Of a DNA stretch of 64,000 nucleotides, positions 43,612-55,600 are shown piece after piece. Origin of the DNA: Strongylocentrotus droebachiensis (Eukaryota > Echinodermata > Echinoidea > Camarodonta > Strongylocentrotidae). How positions within the stretch are numbered: position 1 is the stretch's first letter; every line of letters starts with the position of its first letter. A program made the position numbers and the translations under genes. The notes below the pieces were generated by a model that saw only the letters and a list, made by a program, of their open reading frames with translations, had not been told where the DNA came from and did not search any database. The DNA lies in contig JAVYIG010000604.1 of assembly GCA_035222895.1 (NCBI GenBank), positions 62,001 to 126,000 on the forward strand, in the 5' to 3' direction.

Positions 43612-46600
43612 ACATGGTAATACACTTCCACAGTGCAGGATGTGTTTAGCCACATATCTAATCTAATTTTTTAGAGATAAAAAAAGTCTTGTGTCTTGTA
43701 TAAATCCATGTGAACCAAACTGTTCCCACCCACTGTGAGAAGAGTGAACCCTGGGAAGACTCTTCTTGTGCCAAGCCAAGAGAACCATAGCCAGACTCCC
43801 GCCCAGGCTGAATAGGCTTATCTTTCTTTTGTAATAACGAGTGTACTCTTTTATTATCCCATTTTGGAATAATCACTCACATTATGTGGTTTGGTTGATT
43901 GGCCTAAAAACTTCTCATTCACAGCCCTAAAAATATCCCTGATGAGTAGGTAGAGCAACAATTCTGCATACTTAAAGGTAATACAAAGTTTTGGTATGGG
44001 ATCATGAATTTGGTTCAAATGAACATATTGGAAGCATATGCGATCCTACAATATTCAGTGATCGTTGTCGTGGCTGAAATCGAGTCTAAAGTGATGAAAT
44101 TGTAAAAAATAAACTCTTAATGTTGTATAGCGCCCTCTCAAGGTCAAGATATTAATTTAGCTATAAAACAATGTTATTTGACTAAAATCGGCCGATTTGC
44201 TATTACCGTTTGGAATATATATATATCACAACTGCATATTCTGATATTTTCATGGTTAAGGCTACCATCGTATGGCCGAAGGCGCTATTTGAAATTTATC
44301 AAAATTTACCGGGAGCACCGGTAAATTGTTATATCCACTTTTTCTCGAAAAGCAGAAGTGTTTTAGGGGCTAAATTTTGTAGTGCTTATAATACATCGGT
44401 AGGGGCATCCAAAAATATCAAAATTGTAAAGAATCACTATCGAGCCAATTTTCAAAATTTCCCAAAACTTTGTATTACCTTTAAGAAAAGCATGTCATAA
44501 AATCCTGAAATTGGCAACATTTTGAAAGGTTGAAGTTACTGTATTTCTACAAATAGGCAATTTTTGTAAATCCTTCAATATGGTTTTTGTGTCCAGGTAT
44601 ATATAACTTTTTAAATAGTAGTGATATTGATGCTGCATCCTGTTCCAGAAGGCAGTCATTTAGCGTGAAAGCCAGGTTGATGATATACGTTCCATGTAGT
44701 ACATGTTTATAATTGATTTGTAATGTTTTGTTGGAAACATAAATGAATTGAAATTAAAACTGAAAAGTATAAACTGATCAAAATATAGTAAAGAAGCTAT
44801 TGCAGCTGAGGAAATTGATTCACAGATATGTAGATGTTGAGTTTCAAACTAAGCAAGTTGTTGATATCATTCCAACATGAGAAACTAATGGGTCATTCCA
44901 TGTCAAATCACCCCAAAAATCTGAAAATCTGAACCCGACCATTTTTGATTTTGATGAAACTTAGTGTACTTGTTGAGTGTGATCTCACAGCACCAAATCC
45001 CAAATTTTAGGTCAATCGGGTGAGGGGTTTGGGAGATACGGCCCACCAAATTTTGAGATTTTTTCAACATACATCTTCCACATGCTTTTTTGTTCTAGTC
45101 ATATCCATTCTAAATGTCAGCAGTACTTGAATAGAAATAAAATGAGAAGTTCATATAGGCCTAAAGGGTTAACAGGATGTATGGCTTTAGGCCTCTGAGT
45201 CGGATCTAGGATAATTACCCCCCTGGAAAATTAACCCCCAGGAAATGTTTCCCCCCCCCCCCGAGGACAATTACCCCCGAGGACTATCACACCCAGAGGA
45301 CAATTAACCCCAAAAAATTACCTCCTAGGACAATCTGTCCCCCCCCCAAGGACAATTACCCCCGGATAATTACCCCCCCCCCCCCCCCACCTGGAAAATT
45401 ACCCCTCAAAGATAATTACCTCCCCCCCAAAAAATATGCTTTGATTAAAACCAACTTATTATCAGGATGGACTTCCCCTTTAACGAATAGGGGGGAGGGG
45501 GGGGTAATTGTCTGGGGGGTAATTGTCCTAGGGTGTTATTGTCCGGGGGGTAATTGTCCTCGGGGGACAGATTGTCCTAGGAGGTAATTGTCCTCTTTGT
45601 GTGATAGTCCTCGGGGGGTAATTGTCCTCGGCGGGGGGGGGGGACATTTCCGGGGTGATAATTTTCCAGGGGGGTAATTATCCTAGAACCGACTCAGAGG
45701 CCTAAAGCCATACATCCTGTTAACCCTTTAGGCCTATATGAACTTCTCATTTTATTTCTATTCAAGTACTGCTGACATTTAGAATGGATACCTATAACAA
45801 AAAAGCATGTGGAAGATGTATGTTGTACTGTGCATATTGCATGTATTGTATACATTATAATAGGGTTTATTGTGAATATCTGTAAGTATGGATACTTTCA
45901 ATCCTTATTGCTCCTAAACAAAAAATCCACAAGGTCAATTTCAAGGTCGAATCTTAGGTCAAGAGGTCAAAGTACCCCAACATGTATGAATTTTCAAAAT
46001 GGTCGCAGATTTGGAATTCTTATTGAATATCCTTTCCAACAATACAAATTTTGTGAAGATTGACCTATTAGGTCCCGAAATATAAGGGTTCAAAGGTAGG
46101 CCCGCCACCCCCATTTTTGAAAAAATCTCAAAATTTGGTGGGCTGTATCTCCCAAACCCCTCACCCGATTGACCTAAAATTTGGGATTTGGTGCTGTGAG
46201 ATCACACTCAACAAGTACACTAAGTTTCATCAAAATCAAAAATGGTCGGGTTAAAACCATTGGGTGATTTGACATGGAATGACCCTAATAGATAATACCT
46301 GTACCTGCCAAGTGTAGTTTGTACTCTCTGAAGGAAAAGTGTTTGAATTATATTTCTGTGGGGAATAACAGTAAATTTTAACAATCAGTATATTTTGAAA
46401 TTGTATCATATTTTTATCTCTTTCAGTCCCATCTGTTTTGAAGTAATCGAGGAGGCCCACATGACGCGGTGTGGACACAGTTTCTGGTAAGAAAGAGGTT
46501 ATGAAGTTCTTAATTATTAAAGTTTACAGTGTGATGCTGCAGAGAACCAAACAGTTCAGAGTTGAATGTAAGTCATTGAATTGGTGATAAAATAATCTAC

Positions 46601-49600
46601 AAAGAAATATTGGGGGGTATCTGCTGTGCATGATCATGAAACAGTGGATAGGATTTCTTAATTTTTTATCTTACAATCCCTTTCTATTCATCCACCTCCT
46701 CCTGACTCTCATTTATTATTGCAACCAAAACTTGAGGTTGGATTTTATTCATTTCTAAAAGGTATTTTGAATTATTGCAAGTGAGGGAATAAATTATCCA
46801 TGCAGGACTCCAAACTGCTCTTTTTTAATGGGGTCCAGAGTAATGTCAATCTCTGGTCTACATGTAAGTATGTAGAAAGCATGTAAGTATGTGTAGTTCT
46901 CTTAGACTATTAAAGAGTGCATATTATAGACTCCATATGCAAAGGCCCTTTATTTACATTTTTTTTTGGGGGGGGGGGGTATGGTACCAGAATTAGTGTG
47001 AAACGCTGATCTACACGTTTAATAAGATTATAGATCAAAATACATGTAGTTTTCATTCAACCATAGTTTGTTTGGTGTAATTTCTTTTCATCTTTCCCCC
47101 TTTTTTTAGCCAGAGGTGTATACTGCGAAGCCTAGAGTCCAGCAACAGATGTCCGAAGTGCAATTTTGTTATAGAGAAGACCGACCAAATATTTCCCAAC
47201 TTTGCCTGTAAGTGTCACATGAATTCTTCAATCGTTTGTTACCTGTACTTGTAGCTGGTAGGATATGCCTTGTTGAAAAGATATTGGTTTGCACTGATAT
47301 TGTGCAGACATTAATTAGCAAATACAATCTGTTTTAAGACCGTATATGCAAAAGAATGAATTCTATTCTTTGTGTATCAAATGTTGCTTTATTGATAAAT
47401 ATTGACTACCCTCTTGAGAAGGAAAAGCATGTCTTCCTTGTGACTACCGTATTTGCCAGCGATAAGGCCGCACCGCCGCATAGGCCTCACCCCCAACTTT
47501 GACATTTCAAAGAGGGAAAAAAAAAAAAACGGACAAAACAAAATATCATAATTTTCTCGAAAACACTTATTTTTTTTTACAAACTGATACCAAATTCATC
47601 CATATTCTTATAATTTACCGGAAGTTTAGCTAAAAAAGTGATCGCAGGCAGATTTGGTGTCCGATATACCCCTACCACAATGTACGGTGTAATGCGAAAC
47701 TGCATGAAATGGAAAAACAAAATGACGACTTCGGATGGATGTTCGCGGCAGCTCCGTTAGACTGTCCCTTCCTTTACCTTTGCAATGCATTGGCACGAAC
47801 TTAGATCAAGATCTATCGGCAAATGTTGTGTTAGGACGTTTATTTTTGTCTTCATGTCAACAATGCAAGATAAAATTGTTGGTAAGATGTTTGGAAATGT
47901 CCTGTACCATAGTGGTATTGTTATTTTAACGTTTCTAGTCCCATACCTGCAAATTCGTGTTGGTTTTGACTTTTTAAAATTTTTTTTTTACTCTTTCGTC
48001 GTAAAGGCCGCACCCCGACTTTTTGATATTTTCTCTTCCAAAAATACTGCAGCCTTTACGCCGGCAAATACGTTACCCTGTTAAATATTCAAGGCTAAAC
48101 CTCTACAGAGCAATGATAATGCACTACTCTATCCAGGTAACATGTTAAGAGCTTCATATGCTCATTAATACACATTTAAGTGGGACACGTAATGGCCTCA
48201 AAATTTTACCTCACAACTTGACATTCAATGCAATGCACTGAGGATTCCTTGCTCGCCCTCTTGGGTGGGAAGTCGCTGAAAGGAATTGTTAAGTTCATAA
48301 TATATTCAAACTTCAGTTTGCTCAGTGAGACCCCTCATACCCCATTCTCACTCACTTCCTGGACCGGTCTAAAGAGGTCTAACGGTAAGTGTGATTGAAC
48401 AACCGTGCCAGGAAGCGTACCTCTAGACCCGTTCACTTCCTAGACCGCTCCAAACTGCTTTAATGTGCAGTGCGAAAGCAAACCGTGCCAGGAAGTGTAC
48501 TTCAACCGAAAGTGAATGTGAAGCACTTGAGATAAGAGCTTTAAGTTTGATGATAGCATGTATCACTGTAGGAAGACAATATGATTAGAGTTTGGAGTAA
48601 CTAGGTCAAAGGTCACAGAGGTCAACTTATGAAATTCCAGGTATTATGATAATAATAATAATAACCTAGGCTTCTATAGCGCATTTCATCTTCTGAGAAA
48701 ATAACAATGCGCTTTACAATATTAAAACAACAAAATTGGCCTTGTTAGCGCTATATCTCAAGAACCATGAGAGATATGAGGCTCAAACTTGTTGATAACT
48801 TGTATTACCATAGGAAGATGATCTCTTTAGGTTTTGGATTAGTAGGTCAAAGGTCACAGATGTCAATTTCTGAATTATGAGCTTCAAACATGGTGACAGT
48901 ATTACTATAGGAAATTGTTATAGGCTTTTTGTTTTTATTGTGATATGGCCGAAGAATTCTATCGATTTCCTAAACTGTATTTGTATTGTTTTTTGTAAAT
49001 TTGTATTATATTTTGTTATCTCTCTTTCTATTTGTCTAGTGAATGAACTGATTCTGAAGTACAGACAGCGAGTAGAAGAGAAGCGGTTAAAACTTGGACC
49101 TCAGGTATGATGCTCCCAGTGGTAGATCTATAGAGATCCTAGAAAACCTATCAAATTGAATTAATGGTACAAAATAGTTACTGGACATTGGAGCTTCAAA
49201 TAATACTTCTGCAAAGAGATACATGTAATAAAGTTTAATTACACTCTTGGTAAAAGTTACTTATTGAGTAGACTAGTCGATGTACGCTTATGCTTTTGCA
49301 TAAAATAAGGTGCACACAGAACCCAGGTTCAGACTTGGTTCAGAGCACAGGTTAAAAAACAAAATTATTATCCTTTATTTTCTTCATACTCCTTAACCAT
49401 GTACGTATAACATACCAGTTCTTTTAGGTTGATTTCTGGCATTCCAGCTATGCGCAAGTTATCTTTTCATTGGTACGCTTGAAATGTGGTTATAAAAGGT
49501 TGTATGGATAAGGCTTTTTCAGTATTTACTTTTTTCATACCGGTATAATGACTAATACCGTCGCTCTATGGTATGAAAATGATGTCGGCGGCATATGTTG

Positions 49601-52600
49601 AACAAATACAATACGTTATAACTATAACCAGTTTACCAAAAAAAGCTTAGTATAGATGCAGATCAATGGATATAAACTTCTTACTGCTGCCTGGAAACCC
49701 AACACCTAATGTACAAGAGTTTGTTCCGTTAAAGTTTGGTGACTATTAAAGGTTATACATATTCTGAGAAGGCCTCCTGGATATACATTTCTTACTGATT
49801 GCTTCTACGTACTGGATGTTTAAGGATGGTATTCTCGAAAGCGAACTGACGTTAGTCCATGGTTTAATCCACTGACTCAGTATGGTATGCCAAGTGTCTA
49901 TATGAATATCTTTTTGAATAATTCCATCTGTCAATAAATTAAAATAAAATGTAATAACATAATTAATAACAACAATATGACTATAATATAATTATGTTAT
50001 TATGGTAATTTAGGGACATATCAAATTATTCAAAATTCATATGGACACTTGGCATTCCATACCTAGTCAGTGGATTAAACCATGGACTAAAGTTAGTCCG
50101 CTTTCAAGAATACCACCCTAAGAGTTCATTTGGTTTTAGTTTCATTACATAAGGTTGTTTTATTTATAAGCTGATTGACATTGCTTGATTCCCCTGCAGC
50201 AGACAGGAGCCCCTGCACCCGACGTGCAAGAGTTTATTCAGGACCAAGAGAAATGGGATCTAGCAGAAGTCAACCTCATGCTAGAAATACTAGTCAGCAA
50301 GAAGAGAAAGCTGGAAATGGTATGGATAAACAAATATTCTCCTAAAACTTTTTAGCTGTAATCAGTAATCCGAACACATCAAATTTTCTTTTCCCGTAAA
50401 CCTCTTTTTCTTAATTGTTAACACTGTAGACTTAAAACATTTCTTTTTGTAACATTATAGCTTGTTAGGTTTGTTACAAAACTTTTTGCCAGAATAAGAA
50501 ATTGACATTTAAATGTTTACCAAAAATGATAAAGAATTTCGTAGTATTAGAAAAACAAATGTTTGTTTACAGAAAAGTGCTTTTACAATATAGGGAATCT
50601 GAATCTCATTACAAGAAGAGCTTGCTAATTATTTTTCTATACTATAGGTTTGTAATTACCAGCCAACACTTAAGCTGAATTATTCAAATGATTGCCATCT
50701 ACTTGTTTTATTTGTGTAGGTTTTGACCAATGTATTAATGATTAAAAATGATAATTAAAAGTAGTGCTGTAGTCGACAAGCTTGTCGATAAAACTGTTTT
50801 TTGATGGAAAGATAATATGTTGACAAAGATTCAATGTTTTTGACATAAATAACATAAAGTGACATGATATTCAAGTAGTAAAGAACAATCAGATTTGTCG
50901 GAAAAGTGGGGTTTGGGGTTCAGAAAAAAAATTTTTAAAAAAATTAGAAAAATGAAGATAAAACCAAATTAAAAACAAATGTGATATTTATTGTAGCCAC
51001 AATACCTGCATGTAGGTAATAGGGACTTTTCGATTTGCCCGTTCACTAGTGGACTGCGACGTATGCGGTCACTTTTGAAGCAGTGCGCATGCGCATCGAC
51101 GAGCTCATCGTTCGTAGCAGAATTTTCGAACGCGTTCGCCCTTGTTTTGCCGTCGTTCGCAAACTGTGACGATACATGTTCGTAAGCAATCTTTTGTAGG
51201 CACGAAACATCATATTGAAGTCACAAAATGGACCCAATTGACCTAATTCTAGAACCGGAGAGTGGTGGAAGCATGAATTCTCTTATATTAACACATTTTC
51301 GTGTCTGTAATCGCCCTTAAATCAAAATTGTTGCAGAATAATTCATAAAATGAACACTTTTATTTATGCATCGCCAATTTGTTGCAGCATATTTTTCGAG
51401 ATCAGTCCCATGCGTCGAATTTGGTGTGTTGTATCTTTAGCTTCTCGATCGAATTTCGCGCTCACTAAGCAGAATAATTCATTAAATGAGCACATTTTAT
51501 TTATGCATTGCTAATCTGTTGCAGCATAATATTTGAGAACAGTCTCATGCAACGAATTTGGAGTTGGATCTTTAGCTATTCGATCGAATTTCGCGCTCAC
51601 CAAGCGAGCGTCGTAGTTGTGTAAAATCGAAAAGGTTACGAACAACTGTCAGTGTGCCTCGTCAACCCTGCTTAAAAATGACCGCGTACGTCGCAGTCCA
51701 CTTATAAACGTGCGAATCGAAAAGTCCCTAGTGATGGGTGTATGACTGTATGTTGACTTGAATGTTGACTCAATAATTGACATGATATGTCGACAAAGTA
51801 ATTTGTACTGGAAGACAGCACTTGAAAAACTGCCAGTAGTATTATTTTTTTCAATTTCCTTGTTTTGTTTTTGCCTCTGTCATAGGACAACCAGGTGGCC
51901 CAGATTCAGATTTTGAAAGATTTTCTTGATGAAGCCAAGAGGAAAAAGCTAGAGGTAAGGAAAGTACTCTTCTGCCTAAAGGTTTGGCATTTCGGTTCAG
52001 CCGCAGGAAAGGTGTCCATTGCCCGATCCGGAGCAGCCGCGGTTCATTTCTTTGTTTCAGTGTCCCTTGTAAAATTATGGGCAGCTAACTGGAACTCACG
52101 CGCGGATTTCAGGAAACCCCTGAACTGCGTGAAGCTCCCGCTGTTTGGTTTGGAGGTCGCTTGGTGTACAATGTTTGTGAAGGTGTGCATCTGCTAGTTC
52201 ACTCGAAAATTCCTTTAACAGTGTACTGCTAGTGCAGGCGATCAGCACGTGCATATTATTATGCCTCCGTTAGGAAGTAGCCGGAGGCATTATGTTTTCG
52301 GGTTGTCCGTCCGTACGTACGTACGTACGTCCCGTTCTCGTGATCGCGTTATCTCAAGAACCGACTGATGGATTCCTACCAAACTTTGGTCATGTATGTA
52401 TCTTGCAGAGCCGATGAACTGATTAGATTTTGGGGTCACGAGATCAAAGGTCAAAGGTCACAGGGCTCATTATGTATGCAAAAACAGCTCGTGATCGCGT
52501 TATCTGAAGAACCGATTGATAGATTCCTGCCAAACTTTGGTCATGTATGTATCTTGCAGAGCCAATGAACTGATTAGATTTTGGGGTCACGAGGTCAAAG

Positions 52601-55600
52601 GTCAAAGGTCACAGGGCTCATTATGTATGCAAAAACAGCTTATGCTCCCGTTATCTGAAGAACCGATTGATGGATTCCTGCCAAACTTAGGTCATGTATG
52701 TTACTTTCAGAGCTGATGAACTGATTAGATTTAGGGGTCATGAGGTCAAGGTCAAAGCTCATTATGTATGTAAAAATAGCTTGTAATCGCATTATCATTA
52801 GAACAGATTGATGGATTCCTGCCAAACTTAGATCATGTATGTATCTTGCAGAGCCAATGAACGGAGTAGATTTTAGGGTCATGAGGTCAAAGATCAAAGG
52901 TTCATATGAGAAATTGCTTGTAATCACACTATTCTGAGAACCTGTTAATGGATTACAATTGAACTTGAATTTGAAAAATGTCTTCTGTTTTGTTTTGTAA
53001 AATTGCTCTATGACGGAGGCATCATTTTCGACTGCGCGCAGTCGAAGTTCCATCTAGTTTTCATAATGATTTGCAACATTAGCTTTTCAAGAAATAAATG
53101 AGAAGAATATTATGTGACTTTCCCCTCAGACACACAGACACATACGCACACGTACAAAATCCATTTTATGTATTTCCTTCCAGCCTACCGATCCTCTTTC
53201 GGCAGGGAGGAACTATTAAATAATACTAGTTTTATGAGTGATTTGGTTCTGACATTACCTGAGTCGGTCATAAAAAGAGGATAAAACATGCATCATGATG
53301 TCACAATGGGTATAAATTCATTTACTTACGTGTGTGTGGGAAGCTAGCGGGTCATCCGCTAACGGAACATAAGCACGGCCAGAAATGCTTCGCCGTAACG
53401 GTTCGGGCACCGAGCCATCACAATGCCAAAACCTTTAGCCAGTAGTGTACTTAGAATATCCAGATGTTGGTACATGATTATGTGTTTTCGTGTTTTTTTT
53501 TTTTTTTTTTTTTTGGGGGGGGGGGGGGCGATAAATGTTCAAGGCCCATTTAAATTATTATGTTTGGGAAAGTTATGATGCACCATGTGCAGTACGCTAA
53601 TGCTGAAATACATTCATAATAGTTCACCCTTCTTCTCTGTATTCATCAGAAAAAATTTGATTGATTTATCTAAAAACAAAAAGGTTGAATTCTGTGTAAG
53701 GAGCTGATTACCGGTATATTATTTTTTTGTGAAAGTGCAAGGCCCATTTGAAAAATTTGTTCAGGAAGTTATGATGCACTATGTGTAGTGGGTATAATAA
53801 AATTCAGTTATAATAGTTCTTTATTTCCCCCTGCTCATCGGAATGTTTTTGAAATTGACTTGTATATACAAATAGTCATTAATTTAAAGTACGGTAGACA
53901 CATTTGAATAATTATAATTTAGAAAGTTATGATGCACCATGTGCAGTATGCTAATGCTGGAGTACAGTCCTAATAGCTGTCTCTTTTTCTCTGTTTGTTA
54001 GCAAATTAACGAGCTTTCAGCGCAAATGTCACTACTTGAAGATGATATCAAGAGGATAGAGGAGAGGATGAAGAAACAGAGGCATGCCTACAATGCCATG
54101 ATGTCGGTGAGTTAATCAGCATTGTCTCTTTATTACCTTGATGCAAAGGAATGAGGGTTAAGGGTGGTTCCTATGTAACCGATAAGGCGCAAGAGGTTTA
54201 TTCAGCTAACATCCAGAATGCGGCGAGAATACTATCTGCAAGCATTCTGGAAAGCATCAGCATTACCCCCATTCTCGCAGCGTTCTGTAAACAGGGCGTG
54301 ATGAGGGTTTATTGTCTAGTAAGCAAAGGGGTATTCCGGAGTGCACCTGTAAACAGGGCGTGATCGGGGTTTATTGTCTAGTAAGCAAAGGGGTATTCCG
54401 GAGTGCACCAAGACTGCAATATTGAAATCAACTTGGGGGCTTGGGACTGGCACCTCCAACCCCCCTAAAAAAAGCCCTCTGGTTTACATTTTTGACTTCT
54501 CAAAAATGAAGGGCCAGGTTTTAAAAAAACATGGTAGGAATCATCCTTAGGCAAGGGAGATCTGATAAATATATTACCGTATTTGCCGGCGTAAAGGCCG
54601 CACCCCCGCATAGGCCGCACCCCCCACTTTGACATTTTGTAGAGAAAAAAAAAAAAAAAAAAAAAAGGGAAAAAAAAAAAAAGGAAAAAAAAAAAAACGG
54701 ACCAAAGAAAATAATTGTAATTTTCCCGTAGAACTCTATTTTTCCTACAAACTAATACCAAAATTATCAATCATTTTATAAATATACAGGAAGTTTACCT
54801 AAAAAATGATCGTAATTTAGCAAATCTTCATCGATTTTTAGGCAGATTATAGCACATTCATGGGACACTAGAGGGCGCTTCGCATGCATACAGAAACCTG
54901 AATGGCCAACCTATCGCAGGGTGGAAGCATGGTGGAAGGATTTTTTTTTTTTTTAAATGTTATCCTGTCTTACCCCTATCGTACCGTCAAATGGAGAAAA
55001 TAAACAAGCTTTTGTATTGTTATTAGAGATCTACCGAGGTTAGTTTGTCGCTTTAATTAATTAGATAGTCTCAATTATAATTCAGAATTATCTTACTGAA
55101 AAGTTAACAACACCGATGATTGCGCGCTGTGCATCTCCGAAGGTGCGTTGGATTTGTTAGCAACTCTCGGCCCCGTAGCTCCCCGACACAGAGTGTGTGA
55201 GTAAGGTATGATTTTGGTTACTCCAAAATCATACCTTACTCACACACTCTGTGGTGGGGAGCTACGGGGCTGAGAGTTGCTAACAAATCCAACGCACCTT
55301 CGGAGATGCACAGCGCGCAATCATCGGTGTTCTTAAGGACATTTTTACAACTTTACAAGTACGAGTTTCTGGTCAGTTTTCTTCTTATTTCTTTGGTTGC
55401 ACAACGATTAAAAAGATAACTTCTTCAAATTTGCTGCTGACGTGGTTCAGAAAAGATCTTGTCCGATGTGTTTCAAGTCAATTTTGTTAATATATTTTGT
55501 TGTATGAAGTTGCCTACAAATAATGGACGTGATGTTTTGACCGCTGAATTTTGTTGTTGTTGCGTATACGCCGCACCCCGACTTTTTGATTTTTTCTCAC

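Larger units (their letters stand above)
35818..46426. other. COP1: COP1 intron 1 (10.6 kb)
   Basis: Holds a telomere-like TIR element (36142-36315), unassigned sequence at 36.3-38.0 kb, a partial TIR element (38099-38172), CT-rich DNA (39095-39240), an hAT-like element (40389-40916), a 26-bp tandem duplication (42373-42424), two MITEs (43258-43503, 43972-44484) and the 1.4 kb foldback (44890-46285). 41.0-43.2 kb shows nothing else. No exon of another gene was recognised. Confidence 0.6.
47208..49039. other. COP1: COP1 intron 3
   Basis: Contains TIR element M6 (47445-48076), a 48350-48530 segment with repeated CACTTCCTGGACCG / GTGCCAGGAAG words, and tandem repeats related to those at 1.3 kb (48530-48900). 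Confidence 0.6.
51955..54001. other. COP1: COP1 intron 6
   Basis: Contains Helitron-like copy C (52260-53057), a T/G homopolymer near 53497-53528, and a repeated GAAAGTTATGATGCACCATG / GCAGTATGCTAATGCTG phrase (about 53570, 53765, 53930) marking a roughly 180-bp triplicated segment. Confidence 0.65.
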
